A stretch of 62,633 nucleotides of DNA from Pseudaminobacter soli (ex Zhang et al. 2022). Its GTDB lineage: Bacteria; Pseudomonadota; Alphaproteobacteria; Rhizobiales; Rhizobiaceae. The stretch covers positions 1-62,633 of the forward strand of contig NZ_JABVCF010000013.1 in assembly GCF_014595955.1 (NCBI RefSeq), given 5' to 3'. Under the pieces are notes generated by a model. That model worked only from the letters and a program-made list of their open reading frames with translations. It made no database searches and had not been told where the DNA came from. Both the position numbers and the translations under genes were made by a program. The number at the start of each line of letters is the position of its first letter. The first letter of the stretch is position 1. Positions 1-7,439 of the stretch are shown here, piece after piece.

Positions 1-340
1 ACCAACGTCGCGGTACCTGGAAGCGAACTTCTTGGCCGCCAGCAGCGTCGCCGCCGTCGTTGGTGAGGCGTATATAGGCGGCACCCCGACAAACTGTCAA
101 CTGGGCTCCGAAACTTTCTAGGGGGACTATCCACAACCCGGGAGAACCCACCGCCCACACGTTCCTGAGGGGTCAATAGGACGCGCCGGAAGCCGGAAGG
201 GAGAGGGCGCGTAGGTCTGCTTTGACGTAGATGCTCGCTTCTGGAGAAGGTTGGATCCCGGTCCTCTGCCCTCCCCTCTTCCGAAAAACTTTCTCTGGGT
301 TGAGTTGCAGGCCATCTCGCCCAGTTGGACGACACACGAG
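1..340. other. Left-edge region without an intact gene
   Basis: Apart from the outward-facing promoter I see no convincing coding sequence here. The short open frames on both strands are arginine/serine/proline-rich, have no recognisable domain and no good ribosome binding site, which is typical of non-coding frames in GC-rich DNA. Confidence 0.5.
71..100 (-). promoter_or_regulatory. Strong sigma-70-type promoter reading out of the left edge
   Basis: Read on the minus strand there is TTGACA (positions 95-100) and TATATA (71-76) separated by 18 bases. This is close to the alphaproteobacterial housekeeping consensus. Transcription would start near position 64 and run off the window. The gene it serves is outside; promoters this strong often precede rRNA, tRNA or ribosomal protein genes, but that is inference. 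Confidence 0.6.
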
Positions 341-344
341 ACGA

Positions 345-700
345 CTAGGCTGCCGCCGGAAAGACTGCTCTGCGAAACACTCGGCATTTCCCGGGCGAAC
401 TACGCAAGGCGCTGGCGATCGCCGACGCCGACGGCCAGATTTGGCGCCATGTCGGAAAAGAGCACCTTCGTCGGGCAGCGCCCAGAAGAAATAGCGCGGA
501 TACGCTGGCGTCCATCGCCAAGTTAACCAATCCGGCGGAAGTGATGCGCAATCGGCTGCTGCTCGAGCCGGAGATTTGTCGCGAGGCATGTCTCTACGCG
601 ACATCCGAGGACATCGGCGAATTGCAACTGTGCACGGAACGTGAGCGCGACACCTGAGGCTGTCTATCGCAGCGCTCTGGAGCTTCTGGCACGCAGCAGC
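345..700 (+). pseudogene. Frameshifted remnant of a GntR-family (FadR-like, FCD domain) regulator
   Basis: Conceptual translation gives pieces of one protein in different frames. Positions about 350-390 give LPPERLLCETLGISR, the end of a GntR winged-helix domain. A shifted frame from about 393 gives GELRKALAIADADGQIWRHVGK. About 440-480 gives STFVGQRPEE in the first frame, and about 490-655 gives an FCD-like stretch containing EVMRNRLLLEPEICREA, ending at a TGA near 655. At least three frame changes are needed and no start codon precedes the HTH, so it cannot make a regulator. Intact relatives are about 220-250 residues and usually control nearby catabolic genes; this one may once have controlled the adjacent FAD/GcvT gene. 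Confidence 0.6.
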
Positions 701-741
701 GCTGTCGCCGCGGACGGGTCCAGCGGTGGTCGTCCTACGCC

Positions 742-770
742 CGAGTGCCGCGGCTGTCCCGCGGCACTCG
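742..770 (-). terminator. Hairpin downstream of the FAD/GcvT gene
   Basis: A perfect 12-base inverted repeat (CGAGTGCCGCGG at 742-753 and its complement at 759-770) with a 5-base loop lies 14 bases past the stop of the minus-strand gene. There is no clear T run, so it may act as a terminator or 3' end stabiliser. Confidence 0.55.
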
Positions 771-783
771 CAAGGCAGAAAAC

Positions 784-3204
784 TCAGGCCCGCAGTCGCT
801 TTCCTTCCGGATCGAAGGGCGGCTCCTTCAGGACGACGGCCTCGTGCGGCTGGCCGAGGATCGCCACGCTGACCTTGTCGCCCGGCTTCGCGGTACCGGC
901 CTTGATGTAACCGAGCGCCAGCGACTGGTCGACGAAATAGCCGTACGTGCCCGACGAGACCTGGCCGATCGGCGTGCCGTCGGGCAGGAAGATCGGCTCG
1001 CCGCCGGTCGCGTCGGCATCGACCGCCGAGACGGAGAGCATGATGAACTCCTCGCGGGCCGGCTTGTCGGCAACGGCCAGATAGGCGTCACGGTTGAGGA
1101 AGTTGCCCTTGTCGAGCTTGATCAGCCGGTCGAGGTGCACCTCCTGCGGCCAGTATTCCGGCGAATATTCCCGGCTCCAGCTGCCGTATCCCTTCTCGAC
1201 GCGCAGCGACATCAGAGCGCGCGAGCCGACCGGACCGGCGCCCAGCTCGGCGCCCGCTTCCAGCAGCGCGGTATAGAGCTGGACCTGATCGATGGTCTTG
1301 CAATGCAGCTCCCATCCGAGGTCGCCCGTGAACGAGACGCGTAGCGCGACCAGATCGACGCCCGCCACGGTGATCCGGCGCGAGCGCATGAACGGGAAGG
1401 CCTCGGTCGAAAGATCGGCATTGGTCAGGCGCTGCAGCAGTTCGCGCGACTTCGGCCCGGCGACGTTGAAGCCGCACATCTCTGCGGTCAGCGAGCGGAA
1501 GGTGGTGCCTTCCGGCAGCGGCACCGCCTTGAAGAACCGCTGGTGGTAGCGCTCGGCCATGCCTGAGCCGATCACCATGAACTCGTCTTCGGCGAGCCTC
1601 GTCACGGTGAAGTCGCCGGCGATGCCGCCGCGCTTGCCGATCAGCGGGGTGAGGCATGAGCGGCCAACCGCCGTCGGCATCCGGTTGGCGAAGAGCGCGT
1701 TGAGCCAGGCTTCGGCGCCAGAACCCTTCACCTCGTACTTGGCATAGTTGGAGATGTCGATGATGCCGGCACGCTCGCGCAGCATGCGCGCCTCGCGGCC
1801 GACCGGCTCCCACCAGTTCTGGCGCTTGAAGCCCACAGTCTCCTCGCGCGGCTCACCCTCGGCGGCGAACCACAGCGGATGCTCCCAGCCGAAGTTGAGG
1901 CCGAAGATCGCCCCCCTCGCCTTCTGCATCTCGTAGGCCGGCCGCGTGCGCACCGGACGGCCGGCGGCGCGTTCCTCGTTGGGGAAATGGATCTTGAAGC
2001 GGTGGCTGTACTGGTCCTGGACCCGCGCCTTGGTGAAGGCCTTGCCGGCCCAGTGGCCGTAGCGCGCCATGTCCCAGCCGAACATGTCCAGTGACGGCTC
2101 GCCCTCGACCATCCACTCGGCCGCCAGCTTGCCCATGCCGCCCGACTGCGAGAAGCCGGGGATGATGCCGTTGCAGCAGAAATAATTCTGGAGCTCCGGC
2201 ACCGGCCCGAACAGCACGGCGCTGTCCGGCGACCAGATCATCGGCCCGTTGATGACCCGCTTCACGCCGGCCGAGGCGGCCACAGGCACGCGATCGATGG
2301 CGCGCAACATGTTCTCCTCGATGCGGTCGAGATCGTCCGGGAAGAGCTCGTGGCCGAAATCCTGCGGCGTGCCGTCCTCGGCCCAGAACTTCATATTGCG
2401 CTCATAGGCGCCGATCAGTAGCCCAAGCCCCTCCTGGCGCATGTAGTACTCGCCGTCGCGGTCCGCGACCGACGGCAGGCGCCGCCCGAGCGCGGCGATC
2501 TCGGGGATCGTCTCGGTCACGAAATACTGGTGCTCGGTCGGGATGAGCGGAAGTTCGAGACCCGCCATGGCCGCGACCTCGCGTCCCCACAGGCCCGCGG
2601 CATTGACCACCCATTGTGTGCGGATGTCGCCCTTCGGGGTGCGCACGATCCAGCTTCCATCCGGCTGCGCCTCGGTGGCGGTCACCGGGGTGAAGCGATG
2701 GATCTCCGCGCCGCGCTGCTTCGCCCCTGCGGCATAGGCCGCGGTCACACCGGAAGGATCGACGTTACCGCCCTCCGGCTCGTACATGATGCAGCGGATG
2801 CCCTCGAAATTGACGAGCGGATGCAGCCTTTCCGCCTCATCCCGGCCGATCTCGTAGAAATTCATCTTGTGCCGGCGCGCCTTGGCTTCCTGCAGCCGCA
2901 GCTGATGCTCGCGCGCTTCCGTCTGGGCGAGATAGAGCGAGCCCGGCTGGAAGATGCCGCAATCCTGGCCGGTCTCGGTCTGCAGCTCCTTGTAGAGCGT
3001 CATCGTGTAGTGCTGCAGACGGCTGATGTTGGTGTTGTCGTGCAGCCCATGGATGCCCGCGGCGGCGTGCCACGTCGAGCCGGAGGTCAGTTCGTCGCGC
3101 TCGAGCAACACGACGTCGGTCCAGCCGAGCTTGGCAAGATGATAGAGGATCGAGCAGCCGATCAGTCCTCCGCCGATGACCACGGCCTGTGCATGGGTAC
3201 GCAT
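784..3204 (-). CDS. FAD-dependent oxidoreductase/GcvT fusion, dimethylglycine or sarcosine dehydrogenase family
   Basis: The 806-residue protein has an N-terminal DAO-type FAD domain (VIGGGLIGCS, residues 9-18) and a C-terminal aminomethyltransferase (GcvT) domain from about residue 430. The motif GSTWHAAAG holds His46, which corresponds to the histidine that carries covalent FAD in dimethylglycine dehydrogenase. Members oxidise N-methyl groups of dimethylglycine, sarcosine or similar compounds and pass the one-carbon unit to tetrahydrofolate; length is normal for the family. The protein has no signal peptide and should be cytoplasmic. It lies downstream of a LysR gene and near an MttB-family gene, which fits methylated-amine breakdown. 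A perfect palindrome in its upstream region may be an operator. The exact substrate cannot be read from sequence. Confidence 0.87.
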   Translation of the reverse strand: MRTHAQAVVIGGGLIGCSILYHLAKLGWTDVVLLERDELTSGSTWHAAAGIHGLHDNTNISRLQHYTMTLYKELQTETGQDCGIFQPGSLYLAQTEAREHQLRLQEAKARRHKMNFYEIGRDEAERLHPLVNFEGIRCIMYEPEGGNVDPSGVTAAYAAGAKQRGAEIHRFTPVTATEAQPDGSWIVRTPKGDIRTQWVVNAAGLWGREVAAMAGLELPLIPTEHQYFVTETIPEIAALGRRLPSVADRDGEYYMRQEGLGLLIGAYERNMKFWAEDGTPQDFGHELFPDDLDRIEENMLRAIDRVPVAASAGVKRVINGPMIWSPDSAVLFGPVPELQNYFCCNGIIPGFSQSGGMGKLAAEWMVEGEPSLDMFGWDMARYGHWAGKAFTKARVQDQYSHRFKIHFPNEERAAGRPVRTRPAYEMQKARGAIFGLNFGWEHPLWFAAEGEPREETVGFKRQNWWEPVGREARMLRERAGIIDISNYAKYEVKGSGAEAWLNALFANRMPTAVGRSCLTPLIGKRGGIAGDFTVTRLAEDEFMVIGSGMAERYHQRFFKAVPLPEGTTFRSLTAEMCGFNVAGPKSRELLQRLTNADLSTEAFPFMRSRRITVAGVDLVALRVSFTGDLGWELHCKTIDQVQLYTALLEAGAELGAGPVGSRALMSLRVEKGYGSWSREYSPEYWPQEVHLDRLIKLDKGNFLNRDAYLAVADKPAREEFIMLSVSAVDADATGGEPIFLPDGTPIGQVSSGTYGYFVDQSLALGYIKAGTAKPGDKVSVAILGQPHEAVVLKEPPFDPEGKRLRA

Positions 3205-3332
3205 TTGGAGAGAGTTGTCCTTTGAGAGGGTGGCGAACGATCAGACGTCAGCGCCATGAAACCACGGCGATTACGTCGAGCACCATGTTTAATGGGGACG
3301 TTTGGCGTTCGGAAGCGCCGCTAGCGGCGGTA

Positions 3333-3354
3333 TGGCCCAAATAAAATTGGGCCA
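3333..3354. promoter_or_regulatory. Palindromic operator candidate upstream of the FAD/GcvT gene
   Basis: TGGCCCAA (3333-3340) and TTGGGCCA (3347-3354) form a perfect 8-base inverted repeat with a 6-base A/T-rich centre. The same TTGGGCCA recurs at 4398-4405 in the LysR/methyltransferase intergenic region. The A/T-centred dyad fits a LysR-type binding site; the regulator encoded at 3398-4288 is the obvious candidate. Confidence 0.5.
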
Positions 3355-3397
3355 TTGACGCGTCGATTCTTCCCTCAGCAATCAGGCGAGCCCAGTG

Positions 3398-4288
3398 CTA
3401 TGCCGCGCTTTCGTCCGCCGCGCGGCCAAGAATCCACTCCCGAGCGGTGCGCACGACGCTCCCCTTCGAGAGCGGGTTCTCGGTGAGATAATAGTTCCAC
3501 GGACTCGGCGGCCGGATCGGAAAGGGCTCGATCAGGAGGCCGCGCTGCAGGTAGGTCCGGGCAAGCGAGCGTTGGGTGACCACGAGGCCAGCCCCCTTGG
3601 CTGCCACTTCGAGCCCGACGTTCGAGGAGTTCGTCGTCAACCCTTTCGGGTAGTCTCCCATCTCGAGGCCCAGAGCCGAGGTGACGGACTGCCAGTATTC
3701 CTGACGGCCGTGCACGAAGATCCAGTCGAACCTGGATATGTCACTGGGCTCCTTCAGGCGATCGTTGCCCTCCAGCAGCGCCGGTGCGCACAGCAGCACA
3801 AGGCTGTCCTCCCAGAGCACAATCCCGTTCGGCGGCCGATCGTCGAAGCGTCGGGTGAAGATGGTGAGGTCGGCGATCTGCTCGCCGGTATCCTCCCAGA
3901 TCGTGCCATGCAGGACGACTTCGATCCCGGGATGCTCCTTCCTAAAGTCGGCCATGCAGCCGGCAAGCCAGTTCTCCGCGAGGCTTATTGGACAGGATAC
4001 CGTAACGGTGCGCTTGCGCGATGACGTGACGATCGCCTCGGTCGCCTGGTCGATCTGGTCCAGCGCCTGCCGGAGTGTAGGCAGGAACGCTTCGCCCATT
4101 TCGGTCAGCTTCAGGCTGCGCGGATAGCGGATGAAGAGCTGCCGGCCGATATATTGCTCGAGGGCGCGCACATGCGTGCTCACCGCAGCCTGGGTGTAGC
4201 CCAGTTCCTTGGCCGCGGCGGTGAAACTCAGATGGCGCGCGGCGCACTCGAAGGACCTGACATAGTTCAACGGCGCTGGCGGTTTCAT
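3398..4288 (-). CDS. LysR-family transcriptional regulator, GcvA-like
   Basis: The 296-residue protein has an N-terminal winged helix-turn-helix (about residues 8-65, including SFTAAAKELGYTQAAVSTHV) followed by a periplasmic-binding-protein-like effector domain, the usual LysR layout and length. It is most like the GcvA group that controls amino-acid and one-carbon genes. Start ATG at 4288 is preceded by a good AGGAG. It is divergent from the MttB-family gene, with a 285-base spacer holding repeated CAAACTAAT and TTGGGCCA motifs, and it lies just upstream of the FAD/GcvT gene in the same orientation. This arrangement suggests control of both neighbours in response to a methylated amine; the inducer is unknown. 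Confidence 0.9.
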   Translation of the reverse strand: MKPPAPLNYVRSFECAARHLSFTAAAKELGYTQAAVSTHVRALEQYIGRQLFIRYPRSLKLTEMGEAFLPTLRQALDQIDQATEAIVTSSRKRTVTVSCPISLAENWLAGCMADFRKEHPGIEVVLHGTIWEDTGEQIADLTIFTRRFDDRPPNGIVLWEDSLVLLCAPALLEGNDRLKEPSDISRFDWIFVHGRQEYWQSVTSALGLEMGDYPKGLTTNSSNVGLEVAAKGAGLVVTQRSLARTYLQRGLLIEPFPIRPPSPWNYYLTENPLSKGSVVRTAREWILGRAADESAA

Positions 4289-4373
4289 CTCCTGCTCCTC
4301 ATCTCGCTCTAGCTAGGCCAGACAGCCCTGTGGCTTCAATCACGGTGGCGCCGTTATTTTTGGCCATAGGCGG

Positions 4374-4412
4374 CAAACTAATTGCGTGAATAGCTGATTG
4401 GGCCAAACTAAT
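4374..4412. promoter_or_regulatory. Repeated operator motifs in the LysR/methyltransferase divergent region
   Basis: CAAACTAAT occurs at 4374-4382 and again at 4404-4412, exactly 30 bases apart (about three helical turns). The second copy overlaps TTGGGCCA (4398-4405), which is also half of the palindrome at 3333-3354. The position between divergent lysR and its probable target suggests regulator binding. No binding data are available. Confidence 0.45.
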
Positions 4413-4573
4413 CGTGTCGTGGCTGCAACGGGAGAGGTGAGAGGGCCATGTCGCCGCAGCGGCGAGAACGTGCTTGCCGACCATATCTGCGCTGGCCTTA
4501 GTACGGTCGCACCAGACCGCCACCCTTCGTATCAAACAGCCCGCGACGGCATTTCCCACAAACGGAACGAGAT

Positions 4574-6112
4574 ATGACACAGGAAAGACGCGGCGGTGGC
4601 CGCAGGTCCAGGCTGGAGCGCAGCGGCAGCGCCATCCCCCAGCTGCCGTGGCAGCGCGTCGAGAACCCCTACCCGCCTATGCAGCTACTCGACGAGGAGC
4701 GGATGGAGGCGCTGCACGCGACCTCGATGCGCATCCTCTCCGAGCTCGGCATCCGCGTCATGAGCGACCGCGTCATGGATATCTTCGAGGCGGCGGGAGC
4801 GATCGTCGACCGCGAGGAGAAGATCATCCGCGTCGACGAGAGCATCGTGATGGAGGCACTGAAGACGGTGCCGTCGTCCTTCACGCTGACCAGCCGCAAT
4901 CCCGCGAAGCAGATCACGCTCGGCGGCAATGCGCTGACCTTCGGCCTGGTCGCCGGCCCGCCCAACGTCCACGACCGGATCAACGGGCGGCGTCAGGGCA
5001 ACCTCGCCGATTACAAGAACTTCACTCGCCTCGCGCACTTCTTCAACTCGATCCACATCATCGGAAACCAGGTGGTGGCGCCCATCGAACTGCCGGCCAA
5101 CTCCCGGCATCTCGACACCTACCATGCCAACCTGACGCTGAGCGATCTTTCCTTCCACTGCACCGCGATCGGCCGCGAGCGCGCCATGGACGGCATCAAC
5201 ATGATGGCGATCGCGCGTGGCATTACGCTCGACGAGATGCGCGCCTCGCCCGGCGTCATCACCATCATCTCGGTCAATTCGCCGCGGCTGCTCGACGACG
5301 CCATGACCGACGGACTGATCGCCATGGCCGAGCACGGCCAGCCGGTCACGGTCACCCCGTTCACGCTGATGGGTGCCATGACCCCGGTGACGCTCGCCGC
5401 CGCACTGGCTCAGCAGAACGCCGAGGCGCTGTTCGGCATCACGCTGACGCAGCTGGTCAACCCGGGCGCGCCGGCGATGTACGGCGCCTTCACCTCCAAT
5501 GTCGACATGAAGTCGGGCGCGCCGGCCTTCGGCACGCCGGAGAACGCCAAGGCCAACATCATCGCCGGGCAGCTCGCGCGTCGCTACAATCTCCCCTACC
5601 GCACGTCGAACGCCAACGCGTCGAACGTGGTCGATCTGCAGGCGGCCTACGAGACCGAGATGGCGACCTGGGGCGCGGTGCTCGGCGGCGCCAACATGAT
5701 CTACCACGCCGCCGGCTGGCTGGAGGGCGGCCTCACCGCCTCCTACGAGAAGCTCGTCCTAGACGTGGAAATCCTACAGAACATGATGGAATTCCTGCGT
5801 CCCCTGCCCTTCCAGGAGGACGATCTCGGCTTCGAGGCGATCAAGTCGGTGCCGGCGGGCGGCCACTTCTTCGGCTCCGAGCATACCATGTCGCGCTACA
5901 CCACCGCCTTCTACCAGCCGATGCTGTCGAACTGGCAGAACTACGGAAGCTGGACGGAGGCGGGCAGCAAGGATGCGCTCGAGCGCGCGACCGAGATCTG
6001 GCAGCAGGCGCTGCGCGACTATGAGGAGCCGGCTTTGGATCCTGCCATCCGCGAAGAACTCGACGCCTATGTCGCGCGCCGGCGTGAGGAGATCGCCGCA
6101 AGCGGCGAGTAA
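4574..6112 (+). CDS. Trimethylamine methyltransferase (MttB) superfamily protein without pyrrolysine
   Basis: The 512-residue protein shows the MttB-family TIM-barrel pattern, for example the ELGIRVMSDRVMDIFEAAGA segment at about residues 56-75 and the later GGANMIYHAAGWLEGG region. Length matches the family. The frame contains no internal TAG, so it belongs to the non-pyrrolysine branch, whose characterised members demethylate quaternary amines such as glycine betaine, proline betaine or carnitine using a cobalamin protein. No corrinoid protein (MttC-like) or reactivase is encoded in the window, so the methyl acceptor is unclear. Start ATG at 4574 has a GGAACGAG-type ribosome site and is divergent from lysR. 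It is followed by a GlxA-like regulator gene on the same strand. Role in betaine or methylamine breakdown is inferred. Confidence 0.85.
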   Translation: MTQERRGGGRRSRLERSGSAIPQLPWQRVENPYPPMQLLDEERMEALHATSMRILSELGIRVMSDRVMDIFEAAGAIVDREEKIIRVDESIVMEALKTVPSSFTLTSRNPAKQITLGGNALTFGLVAGPPNVHDRINGRRQGNLADYKNFTRLAHFFNSIHIIGNQVVAPIELPANSRHLDTYHANLTLSDLSFHCTAIGRERAMDGINMMAIARGITLDEMRASPGVITIISVNSPRLLDDAMTDGLIAMAEHGQPVTVTPFTLMGAMTPVTLAAALAQQNAEALFGITLTQLVNPGAPAMYGAFTSNVDMKSGAPAFGTPENAKANIIAGQLARRYNLPYRTSNANASNVVDLQAAYETEMATWGAVLGGANMIYHAAGWLEGGLTASYEKLVLDVEILQNMMEFLRPLPFQEDDLGFEAIKSVPAGGHFFGSEHTMSRYTTAFYQPMLSNWQNYGSWTEAGSKDALERATEIWQQALRDYEEPALDPAIREELDAYVARRREEIAASGE

Positions 6113-6245
6113 GCGGGCTGCATCGGATCGGATCGATTGTCATGGTAGGCTTGCCGAAGTGAGTTCCCCTGCTGATCTGCCTTGCGGGGGATCTCGTGCC
6201 GGATAGGGTAGCCTCGACCATGTTCGTGAACACAAGCGGAAGCGG

Positions 6246-7253
6246 ATGGTGAGCAACGGGGGAGTCCAGGTCCCCACCGACCCCAAATCGGGTGCGGAGA
6301 CAGGCGTCCGTTTCGCGGTCCTGGTCTTTCCCGGCTTCCCGATGATGGCCTTCAGTTCGGTCATCGAGCCCTTGCGGGCCGCCAATCTGCTCTCCGGCAA
6401 GCGGTGCTATTCCTGGATCACTGTCGGGATCGGCTCCGGAAAGGTATTTGCCTCGAACGGAGTCGGCATCGATCCGGATCACTGCGTCAGCACAGCACCT
6501 GTGGTCGATCGCATCGTGGTGTGTTCGGGCGGCGACGCGGACCAGGTGATTGCCGAAGAGGCGCTCGTCTGGATCAGGAAGAATCTTCGATCCGGCGCCC
6601 ATATCGGAGCAGTCGCCGACGCCGCCTTCTTCCTGGCGCGCGCCGGACTGCTGGACGGCTATTCCTGCACGCTGCACTGGACCAGCCAGGCGGCGTTCGG
6701 TGAAGCCTTCCCCGGCTTGGACATGCGCCGCGATCTCTTCGTCATCGACCGGCGACGCTTCACCTCGGCCGGAGGCGTCGGCGCGCTCGACATGATGCTG
6801 GAGTTGATCACCAGAGACTATGGTCCTGCAATCGCGGCCGGCGTCGCCGAATGGTTCGTGCACAGCCAGTTACGATCCAGCGTCGACAGGCGGATGATGC
6901 CACTTCGGCTGCGCACCGGCATCCGCGACGAACTTGTCCTCGGGGCGGTCGCCATAATGGAGGACGCGGTCGAAGACCGCCTCAGCATGATCGACCTCGC
7001 GAGGCGCCTCGGCATTTCATCCGACAAGCTGGAACGCGCTTTCCGTCGCGAGGTCAAGACAACGCCGAGCGCCTATTATCGTATGCTTCGGCTGCGGCGT
7101 GCCAATGATCTGTTGACCCACTCGACGCTGCGGATCGGCGAGATTGCCCTTTCCTGCGGTTTCTCCAGTGCGTCGAGCTTCGCGCGCGCCTTTAAGGAGC
7201 AGTTCGGCCACGAGCCGAACCAGGCCAGGCGGCACCGGTCGGTCACGCGATAG
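6246..7253 (+). CDS. GlxA/GbdR-like AraC-family regulator with DJ-1/PfpI-type sensor domain
   Basis: The 335-residue protein has an amidotransferase-like (DJ-1/PfpI) domain at about residues 20-190 and two AraC helix-turn-helix motifs at about 230-330 (for example LARRLGISSDKLERAFRREV and IALSCGFSSASSFARAFKEQ). Regulators of this shape include GbdR and CdhR, which sense glycine betaine, dimethylglycine or carnitine in Pseudomonas. It sits 133 bases after the methyltransferase gene and just before a binding-protein operon whose upstream region contains a 21-base tandem repeat typical of AraC-family operators. It probably activates that operon; the ligand is not known. Confidence 0.88.
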   Translation: MVSNGGVQVPTDPKSGAETGVRFAVLVFPGFPMMAFSSVIEPLRAANLLSGKRCYSWITVGIGSGKVFASNGVGIDPDHCVSTAPVVDRIVVCSGGDADQVIAEEALVWIRKNLRSGAHIGAVADAAFFLARAGLLDGYSCTLHWTSQAAFGEAFPGLDMRRDLFVIDRRRFTSAGGVGALDMMLELITRDYGPAIAAGVAEWFVHSQLRSSVDRRMMPLRLRTGIRDELVLGAVAIMEDAVEDRLSMIDLARRLGISSDKLERAFRREVKTTPSAYYRMLRLRRANDLLTHSTLRIGEIALSCGFSSASSFARAFKEQFGHEPNQARRHRSVTR

Positions 7254-7319
7254 CCGGTCCGACTAGCAGACCCAAGACTCACGCTGCGGGTTTACCACCG
7301 TATGAGGAACCCCCCTATC

Positions 7320-7361
7320 TGCGGAATCCCGCATCACATGTGCGGATTTCTGCATCTTGGC
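7320..7361 (+). promoter_or_regulatory. Tandem 21-base repeat, probable AraC-family operator
   Basis: Two direct repeats start at 7320 (TGCGGAATCCCGCATC) and 7341 (TGCGGATTTCTGCATC). The 21-base spacing places both half-sites on the same DNA face, as in many AraC-family operators. They lie between the AraC-type gene and the start of the operon at 7440. A further TGCGGG lies at 7285. Confidence 0.6.
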
Positions 7362-7439
7362 CGAGTGATGTTCGGACTAGCATTTCCCTGCTCACCTGCT
7401 GGTGAGGGGAACGACGATAAACAAAACCAGGAGAGCCCG

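Noticed and set aside
173-604. 143-codon minus-strand frame near the left edge
   Set aside because: No motif or start signal, and the plus strand of the same stretch holds the GntR/FCD remnant.
4474-6024. 516-codon plus-strand frame overlapping the MttB-like gene
   Set aside because: Arg/Ala/Pro-rich shadow in another frame of the same strand; the MttB frame has family motifs and a ribosome site.
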